Source: Formicarius rufipectus (taxonomy: Eukaryota > Chordata > Aves > Passeriformes > Formicariidae). Taken from it: a stretch of 64,000 nt of DNA. Where the stretch lies: contig VXAU01004951.1 in assembly GCA_013399695.1 (NCBI GenBank), positions 683,478 to 747,477 on the forward strand, given 5' to 3'. Below are positions 37,444 through 50,260 of the stretch, piece by piece (position 1 is the first letter of the stretch; every line of letters starts with the position of its first letter). The notes below the pieces were generated by a model. That model searched no databases and was not told where the DNA came from. It saw nothing but the letters and a program-made list of their open reading frames with translations. The position numbers and the translations under genes are program-made.

Positions 37444-40392
37444 AACTGCTCAGAAATGGTCTCTGACTCCAAGCATATCTGATGGATCCCATTCATATAG
37501 ACAAAAAATAGGAGCTGGAATTATACTCTTGTCCTTCAGCTACCTAAAGCAGACTTCCTAAACTTGAATTATAGGACACTTTATTAGGTATCTGTAGTAG
37601 TAGTAATTAATTAATGGCATATTAATACCTCTCTATGGATCTATCCAGTATAGGGAAACATAATCACTGTGTATCACATCTATGTAACTAAGCACAGGTT
37701 AAAACTGTCTTACAGCTGCTGCTTCTGGGATACAGAAAAGGCCTTACAGTGACTTGAAGCTCCCTAGTGCCTGTTTCTGGATGTTTTAGGGAGATGAGCA
37801 GCATTCCTGAATACAGCAGCACTTCGTTTCTGTATTGATTAAACTTTTACATACATAGCCATATTTCCAAATTTGCCATTCCCCTTTTCTCTTAGCCCCA
37901 CAGTTTTGGGAAATGGCTGTCATCACCATCTTGATGATGAGGGCAAATGGCTGAAATGACAGAAATGTCATTCTGTTTGCAAACAAGATGAAAGAAAGCC
38001 TGAAACTCAAAAGCACTTTCAACCATCAAGTGGAGAAAACTGTCACCAGATCAAGATTTGATGGTTAAAGATTCCATTCTTGTTCTTATTTTATATGCAG
38101 TCACAGAGGCGCAAAACGATGAAGACTAAAAAAAGTAAATTTCAGGATCCAACACCCACAATTCCCTAGGGGTTGCTAATCTTTCTTTTTTCCTATTTAT
38201 TTTTTCTTCTTTTTTTTTTTTTTCACAAGGATATCCAAAATATGTGCATGATCATACTGTCTTCCACTCCCAAGTGGCTTCAAACCTGTTCTTTAGCTCA
38301 TGATCAGAGACTCTGTATGAAAGTGTAGAGCCTCCTAATATGAGAGCTCTAGGGGACAAATCTGAGCTGAAGAGACAAAATTTTGTCAGCCAGGTGTCTT
38401 ATAAAGACTTCATTTTAGTGGAAAGATAAGACTGGCTTCAGAAATACTTGCCAAGAGCCGTGTTTTTCCTGCCTTGTCTTCCACCTTGTTATGTCCCTGG
38501 CTGGTCAGTGATGAGCAATTGCTGAATTGTTTTCTCACACCTCTGTGTGGTGTGCCCATTGCTCCCACCATCTCTGCTTTGGAGCTGCTCTCATATGGCA
38601 GGTTGCTGTGCCAGTCCCAGCACGATGGACAAAGTGCTTCATCAGTATTTGGGGTTGGATGCAACTAGTTGGAAGATGATCTATTCCTCACATAAGCAGA
38701 ATAAAGAGAAGGAAGGAACTAAAGGATGATGCTTATCCTCCTGCTCTGCCTGTCAGAATGCCTTATCCTGTCTCCAACATGTGCACACACATGGGATTCA
38801 TGCAAAATCACTCATTATTAATCTGCTCCTGACGTTGCTGCTTCTGAAATTCCGTGGGTTTTGATTTGCTCTTTTCCCTTTAGGTATCTGTTTGGCTAAA
38901 AATGTATTCTTCTAACATCATCTAGAAAACAGACTTCTGGAGTAATGTTTAGAGCCAGAAGAAACAGGGCAGAAGCTTCTCCAACAGGGCTTGTTTTCAC
39001 ATTTTTGCAGAGTAGGGAGGAACAGCTGTCTGTTGTTCCTGCACTGGTGTTCTTACTCTTTCATATATACCTCCCTCTGTCAGGGCCATTTGGAGAAGCA
39101 GGGACAGATGTCGTCACATACTCTTTTTAAATCTGCAGGTCATATATCATTAATTACTTTTTGACAAGGTCAAGCAAGAATCCTGAGAAGAGTCAAACTC
39201 CCTAATTAAACACCATCCCCCAGGTAGCTGATGTGTACTGAAGGACTCTGAAAATTGCTGCAACAAACAAGGTATCTCTTTCTGGCCCTCCAAGCAATAG
39301 TTTTATGGTGTGAATGAAGTAGCTTCATCGAGAATGTCCAAGACTTCTCAAAATAGATGAGATGGAGTGAAATAGGTGCAAGTCTTCAAATTACTTATGT
39401 CGGAGGGTGTAAAATTAACCCTATCTGTCTGGTTGCAGATAGGTTTTTTTTCTGGCTGTTTAATGCAATATTTTTAAATAAAAATAGTCCCTGTAGAGCA
39501 TCCTAGGTTTTCCTGGCTACCTCTGTTGTGATACAGATGTATGCTTGTCCTCAGGTACCTGTATCCATCTTTGCTTGTAGGTATCTCCTCATTTCTTATT
39601 AACATGCAAATACAGGTAGAGATCTATGTCCCCTCCTCCTAGTGTTTTGGGCTAGCAATTATTGCAAAAACAGGGGAGGCTGTGCTTTTTGCTTCTCTTC
39701 TTTGTTACTTCACTGAACTTTGTTCACTAGAGACCACAGTAATACAGGCAGTAATGTTGTATTTTGTGATTGTGGAGCTAAAGATGGTAAAATGTCTACT
39801 TGTTCTTTGAGGAGGCCTTCAACCAAGGAGCTCAAACACTAACTGGTGCACTAATCTTTCAGGTTAAATACAAGCATAGGGTTGCAGGAATGAAGCTGCT
39901 TCCTGTCTTCTAAAATTATGGTTTTGCTTTACATTCCTTAAGTATCACTTTATTAGAAGTGGCTAGAGGAATGGTGAAAGTTTCTGCCAATGTATATGCA
40001 CTCAGTTAATAAGGTTTTTCTGAACTGAAGTACTGAGAAGAAAGTCCTTCACAAATGTTTCCAAAGGACAACACAGAGAGACTCTGGAGCCTGAGGTTAA
40101 TTATACAGCCCTTAGAGTAAATTGACAGATAATGTATCCTCATTGAAGTTGATGGAAAATTGATAGCTAAGTTCTTTCGAACACTTGCACCTTAAGCAGT
40201 TGTAACAAGGTGAGAACCTGGAGTGTAGAAAAATAGAGAAGCTGGAAGCTATGTTTGTATTATTTAGGTGAGTCTTAACAAGGAGACTTACAATAAGGGA
40301 AGAAATTCTTTTCTCCAGCATACAAAGGAAAAGCTTGAGGGTCCATAACAATATAACTCTTTTTTTTCAGTTTTTTCTTTACTAAAAAGATC
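37444..40392. other. Unassigned sequence
   Basis: A T-rich tract runs from about 38182 to 38223 and ends in 14 T. The remainder shows no exon, RNA gene or repeat family that I recognise. Confidence 0.45.
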
Positions 40393-40394
40393 AT

Positions 40395-40505
40395 TCTCCT
40401 CCCTAGGCAGGGAAACTGAGGCAGTGCTGCAGTCACTGATGAATTTACCGACAGAATAGGAAACAGAATCTAAAGTCACTGGCTCATAGTACAGTGCTAG
40501 AAACC
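40395..40505 (-). repeat. MIR-type SINE 5'/core part, minus strand
   Basis: 'cagggaaactgaggcagtg', then a region ending 'aaagtcactggctcatagta' and 'cagtgctagaaacctg', resembles the reverse complement of the MIR core and 5' half (ggaaactgaggca ... cccagtccagtgctctaa). The middle is strongly mutated; the assignment rests on the order of blocks. Confidence 0.5.
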
Positions 40506-41748
40506 TGTCTTTCACAAGAGTGCACAGAGAGGTTTTGGTATAAGGACAAGAATGGGAGGAATAAAGTATGTGCTTCCCTTACACTGGCTCTCCAGGTGCT
40601 ACAGAAAACTCCAGTAAATATTTTAAACACTTCTCCTCTTATGTGCACAGTCTTAGAAGTTCACCTGCTAATGTAAATATCTTGGGCTAGAAAGCTAAAT
40701 TAACAATGATGTTGGCTACTGGTGGAGGGAGATAAAAGGCAATGATTAATCAAGCAGAAGCTGTAGAATTTGTTTTGAGCCCTGAGATGTGGTTCTAGCT
40801 CTTTCTGTACTTATTAAGACAAAATGTGTTTATTTGGACTAGTCAAAGGCATGAGCTAAACAGAATTACCCCAGACCATAAGATTTCCAGGGCATTGAAA
40901 CAACCACAACCTCAGGAGCATGGCCACCACTGTGCCACAGCCTTTCTCACAGTATCGAGAAAGGATCTGCAGCAGTGAATGGAGCCAGGGCTGCCCCTGC
41001 CTTCCTCATTCCCCCCAGAGATGTTGCAAGAATGACTCTATAGAGACGTCTTCCCCTTCCTGAAACAGGAAGGGTAAGGTCTCAGCTGTCATCTATGGGA
41101 TGGCAACCTTCAGTTTCCTCTGTGCTGTTGAGAAACTGGTGTTAATTATTCTGTTAACTGGGGATGATCTGGGTTCCTGGAACACCATGTATGTTGTGAC
41201 AAAGGATTTTGTGTGGACTTTGCCACATGGTTAACTCTCCTGAGAGGCTCACAATGGGCAGGTGTGTTGATGAGTTTAGCTTTCAAGCCACTGTTGTCGA
41301 GACTGTTCTTGAGCATTTACAGTCTTTCTGGCTAAGCTGTTGCTACATAACTTTAGAGTTGCGTATCTTCAGTCTTTGTATTGTGAAATAAGAAATTCTA
41401 TGTGCTTTACTCCTTGTGTGCATGGCAACTTCACCATGTCTCTAGCATCATAAACTCTTTTGTAATATCTACATTTTCTTCCACATTTGAAGTCTTATCT
41501 ACCCAGAATTCCTCCCTACTGGTTGTTGCTCATTCTTAAATTGCCAGAGGAGGACAGGACATAGATCAGAACGAAGAAAATGAAGAGCAAAAATCCCTCT
41601 CTTGGATCTTCTAGACTATTCAATATTAGGGTGTAGATTGTGAGAGAAAGACCCTGAAAGATTATCAGTTTTCATGGGACCATTCCTTTCTCCAGGGCTT
41701 CAAAGTGCAAATGAACAGTAATGAGAAAAATGTTGCATCATTGGCAGC
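40506..41748. other. Unassigned sequence
   Basis: No exon or repeat family is recognised; open frames are 60 codons or fewer. Confidence 0.45.
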
Positions 41749-41763
41749 TTTTTTTTTTTTTTN
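41749..41763 (+). repeat. Poly(T) run ending in an ambiguous base
   Basis: Fourteen T are followed by the only N in the window, at 41763. The N marks an unresolved base call at a homopolymer, so the true length is uncertain. Confidence 0.9.
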
Positions 41764-43639
41764 CCACTGCAGAATGTGGAATTGTGGATTAATCTCTGTA
41801 TAAGAAACTGGCTCATTGAAAAGTTCAAGAACAGATTTAAGTGGCATTTTTTAAGTTTCTTGTGAGCCTGGTTGTGTTGCTAGTAGTAGGAAAGATAGTA
41901 TTTCATTCAGGGAGAAACGTGAAAGTGGAAATATCATCCTAGTGATATCTCCTTCTAGTGGTACATCAAGGGACCTGATGCCCCTCCTTGGCATATCACT
42001 TGGCATGTCACTGGTCCCAGACAAGGAGGTTCCAAGGAAGAACCCTTCCTTAACATTTCAATGAGTCAGACATGTGAAATTACCACATCTTCACTTTAGA
42101 TGCAGATATGTTTTTGCCTTTTAGATATTCAGCTCTGATTAAAACCTTGTTTGTGCCCTTCGAGGGGTTAATATGGGAAATTATGAAAAAAAAAATGCTG
42201 CAAGCATCATCACCTTAGCCTTTATTATTTTATTTTCCTCTCCTTGTTAACTGTGATAGCCTTGAGGATATGCAAGGATTTAAGTTTGGGGTTTTTGCTC
42301 CTTTTAGAGGCATTGAGGGGAGAAATGTTTTTCTGGTGCCTGACCAAATGCTATCACCACCTGAAAATCTTCAGGTTTACTGGAAACAGCTCAAGTATTG
42401 TCAACATTCAGAATGGTCAAAAATTTTTTTAAATTTCTTTCATTAGCAAATTATTTTTTCTCTAACATTAATTTTGAAGGATAATCTGGAATTCCTTTCG
42501 GATTATTTTGAATACAGTTTTGCCGATTGTTTTTGTTTAGGATGATTTTTTATCATGAGAACTTTATTGAGTGCATTAATCTTGGGGAGGGAAAGGAAGA
42601 ATGACCTGAAGTGGAGTTTTAGAATGTTTGTTTGGGAAGAAATTTTGAGTATTGATTTTTCTGGTTTTGATTATTACCTTACATATCTGCCTGAAGATCT
42701 GGGGGGAAAAAAAATCTTTCGACTAAGATATATATTACCTGTTATAGCTCTGTTCATTGTATTCACTTTCCTGTCCTACTCAAGGCCATGTATAAGCTAA
42801 TGACATTGAAGGTTTGCTTGTAAGTGATTTTCAGAGCAGCACCTTTCCACCACTGAACCATGACAATGACAGTGTACGATGGCATTCTGGATGTATGCTC
42901 TTCATCTCAGTGCTCCAGTGATATTAACCCTGTTGCAGATGGTCTGCATCCTGAATAAGCACTGTATCCCAAACCAGATTATTTGTGTCCCTGTGCCTTT
43001 GGGCTTTGGCAGGAGAGTTGAACATTGTCTCCATAAACATCTCTGCTAAAATGGATCATTAATTCTGTAAGACCTTTTGCTGTCAAAATAGCAATATTAA
43101 GGAATATCTGTTTTCTTTCAGCAACTTCCTCCAGCTTACTGAAAATCTTTCTTTGGCTTTCAGCTTCAAAAGTTTTCCTAATAGGTATACTCATCCACTT
43201 TAGGCAACAGAAAAAGTTGGGAAGACAAATCCTGCTCTCATCTGTCTAACATCACTGCAGTAAATACTCTTTGCTGAAAATTAGGGCAGTATTTTCATGC
43301 TGAGTGTCTGTGTACAGGTGGAGAAGGAGGGAATGTGGGAATTTGAATATAGGTAGATATTTTCAGAGGTATAAATGGAAGACACCAGTTACTGCTGAAA
43401 GGCTATGCCTGGGAGTGGTGCTTAATTGCTCCTTTAGCTTCTTCATTCCTTTCTTTAAACAACTCTGATGATGATTATGTGTAAATAAGGATAGCTCCAG
43501 CACACTCTGTATACCTCTTCTGACACTCCAGGAATGACCAAAAGGAAGAGCAGTGACAACTTTTATCATTAGAGACAACAAATTTGATTACATTTTCTTG
43601 AAGGACAGGTCTATGTTAGAAAAAGAAGCACATTTTGAA
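41764..43639. other. Unassigned sequence
   Basis: Contains an imperfect 12-bp tandem duplication (41987-41998 and 41999-42010, one difference). No exon or repeat family is recognised. Confidence 0.45.
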
Positions 43640-44234
43640 CTACTTTTTTTATTTATTTATTTTCTCCAGGATCTTTAACACACTTTCAAAGATTAATTTC
43701 CAGCTAACTCTAATTGGGACATCTACCATTGCCAGCAAGATTATTTTTGGGATATTAATCATTTTCTCTGCAGTTGGCAGGAGAAGGTGCAGAGCTGAGA
43801 TCGCTGCTGCCTGCTCAAGGTTTGAGATAACCTATCATATCTTTAGTCATGATGCAGAAAAACCATTTTTAATGCTCTTGTTGTTGCCTTTTTTTCCCCA
43901 CTCTTATTTGTGCTGATCGTTCTCATTTGCTTGTATACCCTTTTTTCTATGCCTGTCTCTCTCTGTCTTGATCTTTATCTAATTCTCCCATACATTCTTT
44001 TTGATTTTTGTCCTCCTTGTGCTTCCTCTTTACTCAGTCTCTATTCTTTCTCCCTTGTGTTTTTGTTTTGTTTTGTTGTTTTTTTGTTGGGTTTTTTTTT
44101 GTGTTTGTCAATATGGTTTCCTTGAGTTGTTTTGGGTTTTTGTGCATGCATCTATCTCTTCCTCTGTGCTTTCCCTTCGCTACTCATCCTTTATCTCTTT
44201 CCCGCTCTTTTTCTTTTTTCCAATTCCATTAGCG
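43640..44234 (+). repeat. Pyrimidine-rich domain with T/G tract
   Basis: About 43880-44225 is dominated by C and T on the plus strand, interrupted by a T/G-only tract at 44056-44108. This makes three overlapping hydrophobic open frames (71-84 codons) that I regard as artefacts of composition. Such strand-asymmetric tracts are prone to length change. Confidence 0.6.
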
Positions 44235-44620
44235 AAAGTAGATAATAACTTGTGAATTCAAGTGGAACTTCATTTCTGAAACCGTACACTCGTGCTGGAA
44301 CCCATTAAGCTCGATAGCGAGAAATGAGAGAAATCATAATTATCAGGCCAGTAAAATACATGAAACATAAAATTTGTCAGGGAAAGTAATTGAAATTATT
44401 GGAGCAGTTGGGTCCTGGTGCTGTGCAGACCCTTAGTGATAATGGAAAGGTTACGGGCAATGTTTAGCAATGCTGATGAGGCCCAAGGTGACTCAACATC
44501 ACCACAGTCAGCAACTTTATGCTCTGCTTACATTAATTTGCTAATCCATCTTTGGAAATGGCCAGGCTGAGCTGTGCATCGGAGTTCGTAGAACCCCTGC
44601 CAAAGAGCTGGTGCAGCCAA
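44235..44620. other. Candidate conserved non-coding element
   Basis: Between two pyrimidine-rich stretches sits about 385 bp of complex sequence. It keeps several CpGs (for example 'aagctcgatagcgagaaatg' at 44308) and has AT-hook/homeodomain-like words ('cataattatcaggccag', 'cattaatttgctaatcc') with no open frame. That combination is typical of vertebrate conserved enhancers. It is inferred from texture only; conservation cannot be tested here. Confidence 0.3.
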
Positions 44621-47318
44621 TGTTGCAAAACTTTTGCTTTCGTTTTCCCATTACTTCACCTCCCTCTTGTCTGCTACTTCTCACGTCTCTGTTTCTTTTC
44701 TCTTCTTTAGTCTTCCCATCTGTTTCCCACTGGAACCATTTTAGAGTCTGTCTGTACAGTCACAATATGTTGATTATTTAAAGCTTGTACTAAGGCAGTC
44801 CCATCCCTATCCCTAGTATTCCCCTCTGAGGAGCTGTATGTACTTGCAAACTACTAGAGAAGTCCAGGAGCTGATGCTGATGTTTCCATTCTCTCTTTGT
44901 GGGTGGGGAAACTAAATCAAAGGAAACCAAAACTGTCAGGATCCAAGCTGGATGTAATGTATTTACATCTTTGGTTGCACTCTGCCTTGCCTCTCAGCCC
45001 TCATCCATTTCTTGAATGAGGAGATTGCAAGGGCTGTGGCAGAGACAGTGCAGCCTTTGGTGCAGCCAGCCAGGGGATTTGTGCCAATGCTAATTCAGTG
45101 TATGCTGAGTATACGTCTGGATTCTGTGTTGTATAATAAAACGTTATTGCATCTGCTTCAGAGAGGCAGCCTTGAAAAATTGGCACAAAGGTTGATCAGA
45201 CAAGGTACAAAATCTATTCGCCCACTCTCGTAAAGACAAACACTAATGAACTATTTGTTCTGCGTGGAGAGAATGATTTTGTAGGGCTCTTTGTTTTTTT
45301 TAAAGGGAAGGAGATGTGCAAAGTGAGAGAGAGAGGAAGCAGCACCTGCTTCTCTTTAGAGCCTGAAACACATTGTGAGAGTTACTGAATCATACAGCTC
45401 CCTCTTCCTTTTTGAAGGGTTAATGTTATTTGGGGAGAATGACATAGCGGTCTGTGCTTTCTCCTTAGAGTCACTGTTGGGGTGGCACATGTAAGCCCCA
45501 GTCAGAGTGACCTGGTCTCTTCCTTCGTTTCCGTAGCTGTGATAACCTTCTTCCTACCTATCTTCTGCCCAGTGTGCCTGTCCAGAGGGCATATTCACTC
45601 TTCTGGAATTTCAAGCCAGCCATGTGCAGTTCACAGATCACTCTTGGGCTGTTTTCAGGTGGACTAAAATGCTCTCCGCAGTGCATGTGATTTAGTCCTG
45701 TCTAGCAGAAGAATCATCCCCCCATTCTAGCCACCTGCTGTCAGGCTCCTATGGTATACGTGGAGGCTGTTTGTTCTGAAAAGGCCTGAAAGCCATCTAC
45801 ACAGCATGACCTTAAAAATAATCATACTATTGGAATCCACGTGGCAAGAGAAGTAGGTTCTGTTACATTGCCTGTAGCTTCCTTCTTCTCTCAGCCAAAC
45901 TGTTCTGTACTTTTCCTCCTAACTGGTTGCTGCTGTGGAAGCAACTGCATTGCAATGGCGCTTTGTGGTAAGCAGTTTTGTGGGCTGCTTGGACAGGAGG
46001 ACTGCCTTGTTAAACTACATGCACTATTAAAAAAAGATAACCTGATAAAACAAAAACAAAACAAACAAACAAAAAATTCTAATGAAATTAAATCCTTTCT
46101 CTAACAATTTTCCCCCAGATGTGTTGCTGAGTCTGCCATTTGCACAGCAAATATATTTAGTACTGCTAGATTTCCAGCCCCAGAAAAGAGTGGTGTTTAA
46201 TGAACTGTCCGAACAACCTCTTAGCAGCATCAGTAGGAGTAGCAGAGCTTGTTAAGGTTGATGCCTTGGCTCAAAGCAGAGTTCCTTATTATAGAGGATA
46301 TGTTACACATAGCTTGTCCAAGAGGGCCAATTGTAGAGATCTCTTCTATTACCATTAATACTTTTCTGATGGCAGTTTCAAAACCACTGGGTAGGACTTA
46401 GCAGATGCAATTTAAGAATAATCTACGGTCATTTTTATGGCAGTCTCCCCTGAAGCTCTTGTTGGGCACTGGATTTAAAAAGTCCCTTCACAGTCCAATC
46501 AGTGAAAACAGGAAATCAACAGCTGTAATGCCAGTTGATAATAGGGAAGTTATGTGGTTTTGAAAGAAAATGAGGCATCATTACAAATGGCCTAGGAACA
46601 AGAATTATTGCCAACTCTTGAAATGGCTGGAATTCTCTTTCTCCCCCTGATACTTGGAAAGATAGTCTTTACTTTTAAGGGACTGAAAATTATATTGGTA
46701 TTTCTGTCCCTGAGAGTCTGGTTTCTCTAAGTGGAGAAGTTGTGAAGAAGCCTAGGGGAGGATGGAAGAGAGGGGATCATTTTCTTTCTTGCTGAATTGT
46801 TTTTCACTTCTGGCAAAATCTGGTCCTGCTGTTCTCTGGCAGGGTAACTGCTGCTCCTTCTGCATTGGCTCTGTCCCAGAGGGTGAAAAATAGCTTAACA
46901 AGTAAAATGTAGTGTCCAGGTTCCTGTATTTGCACCACCCCCTTAGAGATAGTTTTCTACCCTAAGGGTTGTCTTGGAAGCATCTCCAATGGTGTCAAAT
47001 ATTTTTCTCCATTTTCCTGGGAAGTTGTGTCTGTCAAACAACACGCTTTCTGTTGTCAACCCATGAATTTATGATCAGCCTTCTGATGATCCTTCTGCCC
47101 TGGAAGACCCCAACAGCTGAAATGTATTCGTTATAACTTCTGATTTATTTTTTTTAAGTATGCAAAATAGGAAACAGTTTTCTGTTGCTCTTGTTGCAGA
47201 AAAAATAGTTAGAAATATTACACATTTGTACGCTCAACCTGAATGTAAAAATTAAGAGGGAAAACTACAAGAAAAAATGTTAATGTTATTACTGGTTATT
47301 ATTTTTAGAGGACGGAAT
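44621..47318. other. Unassigned; LTR-like spot near 45.1 kb
   Basis: 44640-44745 is pyrimidine-rich. Around 44990-45220 a G/C-richer patch with 'gttgtataataaaacg' looks like the poly(A)-signal end of an LTR, but I recognise no family or boundaries. An A/C-rich tract lies at about 46046-46076. No exon is recognised. Confidence 0.35.
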
Positions 47319-47362
47319 TTTTTTGCTGGGTATTTTTTTTTTAGTTTTTGTTTTGGTTTTTT
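47319..47362 (+). repeat. T/G-rich tract
   Basis: A nearly pure T/G stretch of about 44 bases, of the same type as the other keto-only tracts in the window. Confidence 0.7.
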
Positions 47363-49914
47363 ATTGACAATAATTTGTCACATGAATGGAGATTCAAAAG
47401 AGTTGCTTCAAAATATAAATCCCAGATTATGTTACTTATTCCCCTAAGATCATTATGGGAAATGAATTCTTATGCTCTTTCTGAACTTGTGCTGTCAGTG
47501 TAGTTTTTGTTAAGGTACTCAAGTAGGGTAGAAGAAGTAGATTAATTTGTTTCACTGTAGCAAGCTATTTTTTCTCTTGTTATGAGACTTCATGCAGTAG
47601 CACAACTGAGAACTGTGTAGGTTGAAAATGCTACAAAGTAATGTTTAAATCCAAGAAAAGATCATTATTTCTGTGATGAAGAGATTAGAGTGGAATAATT
47701 CTGAAGCGCTCTTTTTACAAGGAAATAAAAGGCATTTTTGGTGGCAGTAGTGACAATTCCTAGCTTTAAAACTTTTCTTTTAGTTTTGCACTTTTAAAAA
47801 TTAAAATCAAAGCTGCAGAGAAAGAAGACTCTTGGGTGGCTTAATTTGCATATTTTCTCATTAAAAAGAAAAAAAAAAAGTGGATTTTCTTGTAGTAATA
47901 TGAATAGTCCAGATTTTTTTAAATGGACTTTAATTTTTAATGAGACTGATCCTGCAGTCTGGTTATTTATAACTTCCACAGCTTAATGAAGTCCAGTGAG
48001 AAGGACCTAATAAATGGAAGCATCTCAACCTGAGCTAGCAAATGACAGAAAATGTACGTGAGGAGACTGGCCTGTAAGGGGATGCTTTAAATGTTCCTTT
48101 GTCCCTTTAAATCCAGAAGCTACAAGAAGATGGAAATAAGGCACTCCTAGCAGGACTCCTGCTTCTGGTGCTCTGTTAAAATGTCAGTTTTAAGAAAAAA
48201 AATGTCTCTAGGTCAGTCTTTTGAGGTCTTGAAATGTTTGTGCTTGTGTGGGTGCTGCTGGCAAGCTGTTCGTAGACACTAGTGCATCAGTGTCTAAACA
48301 AGGGGGCATTGCTGGGAGCAAGCAGGAAAATGAATCACAAAGAAAGCAGCTGCTTAGAGCATATTAAAACACAGGCAAACACAGAGAAGAAAGGGCCCAG
48401 TTATGATTCACCTCGGTTTTCTCTGCTACACATGGAACAAGGGGGTGTGCATTAGAGAAGTATGTTTTGTCTGTCTGAAGAAAAGGGATCTAAGCCAAAA
48501 AAAATCCAGTCTCCAAGTGTGCTGAGCAGGGCATAGTGGCAGGTGGTTTTGGACTTGCTGCCACCCTACTTTTTGTTTTTAGTGGGCCCTAAAAGGACCT
48601 TGCTGGCATTTTTCCATGTTTCAGAATTGAATGGTAGTTAAAGTATGAAAGGACTGTGACTCTGGAAGACCTGGATTGTGCATCAGTTTCTTTACTAGTA
48701 CTCTGAATTTGTCAAGCTGCTTATCACTCTCTGCCTAAGATCTTGGATACTGGTGTAACTGTAGTGCTTTGTCACTTGGTTCTCAGGTTACTAGAAATTT
48801 CCATTAGAACAATGTGGTGATTGCTAGTGCAAGTGTATATTGTGATATTACTACTGACTCTTCACAGAAAATGGGTATTTTACCCTAAGATAAAAGAAAG
48901 AAGCAATAACATTTAGGCATTTGTAAGGAACCCAGTTCTTGTATGGCAGAAGTAGAGGCAGCCAGTTAGAATAAGGCAAACCAAATTGCGTGGACTAGAA
49001 ATTCCTGGAATACGAGGATTAGTGCAACTTAGTGAATTCCATCCTTCTGGTGTTGGTGCATGGGTAACTATGGAGGGGCTCAAGGTCTCCAGATGGAGAG
49101 GTTATTGGGGGCTCCTAAACAGGAATCTAGAAAGAAGGATTTTGCTCAGACCTTGCTTCCTGGGTCACACTGGTATAGATCCTCCATCACTCATCTCTGA
49201 ACACTAGTACAACTGACAATTGAGCATCAGGGAAATGGGAAGCAACTGGTGGCATGAATGCTCTAGTCATGGTGTTGTTTTCTGCAGGCTGATAAGAGTT
49301 TGCCTTGAGTAATTATCATGAGTATGCGAGGTGGTGCAGTCTTCCTATACAAAGGTATGATATGCTTGCTTTCTTGTAGAAGCCCTTTGGGGCCCTGGCA
49401 CAGCTCTGTCCATGAGTCTTAGGATCAGCACAGGCAGGTCCCAGAATGTGGATAAACTGTATTATAAAGTTGTCAGCAGCAAACAATTTGTAGGATTGGG
49501 ATTAACTTGTCTTTCTCTTGTTGATTGTTTTCTTCTTTCCTGTTGTAGAATGTGGCAGTATGAAGCGTGACAAAGTCCCTGATAGTCTTTCAGGAATTAT
49601 TCCTTGGATTATTATGCTCCTTGTCCTGCCACTATACCATGGTATTACATTTAAATCAGCTCAAACAGTGGTATGGCAAAAGCTGTTCCCATACTGATGA
49701 TGTAGACACATGCCAGAGAAAATACCTCTCTGTTGTAGATTCCTGACAGCTTTAAAGTTAATCAGTCGCTGAGTTTTAAGCCTATTCAAGCTGAGACAAA
49801 TCTTGATAGATTTCAGTGAACCTTCTATATGCTCCTAAATATGATTTTGTTGTTATTAAATCATTTCAGAAGGCTGGGAAGGCTTGTGAGTATCTGCCTT
49901 TTAGAGAAGGATGA
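47363..49914. other. Unassigned sequence
   Basis: An A-run lies at 47867-47879. No exon, RNA gene or repeat family is recognised. Confidence 0.45.
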
Positions 49915-50260
49915 CTGGTTTTATGATGACCTCTTCATGTCAATCACTTTTGCCTGTTCCATTTCGGAGCTGTGTGAACCGCTGGAGGAGGAGAATTGAT
50001 TTGACAAGTTTAAGATTTCCTCAGAGTTGGTTGTCATTCAGAGTTACTTGCTAGCTAACATCCATAAAGACATTTATGGGTTTTGAATAATATATAATTA
50101 ATGGTGTGTTTTCCATCAGTTCACTATGTGTCTATTAGCTGTGATTGCAGTCGTAGGTCACCCTGTGGCCCTGTTCTTCGCAAAATATATTACATGGTTT
50201 ATAATTAATTATGAACTTCCTATATTCTTGAAAAATCACTTTTTATGTGAACGCTTTTGG
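49915..50260. other. Candidate conserved non-coding element
   Basis: A complex segment with TAAT-rich words ('ataatatataattaatggt', 'tggtttataattaattatga'), a few retained CpGs ('atttcggagctgtgtgaacc', 'cagtcgtaggtcaccc') and no coding frame. The texture resembles vertebrate developmental enhancers. This is inference only. Confidence 0.25.

Noticed and set aside
43910..44255. Three hydrophobic frames resembling membrane proteins
   Set aside because: They are overlapping translations of one C/T- and T/G-rich tract, so the Leu/Phe/Ser richness comes from base composition.
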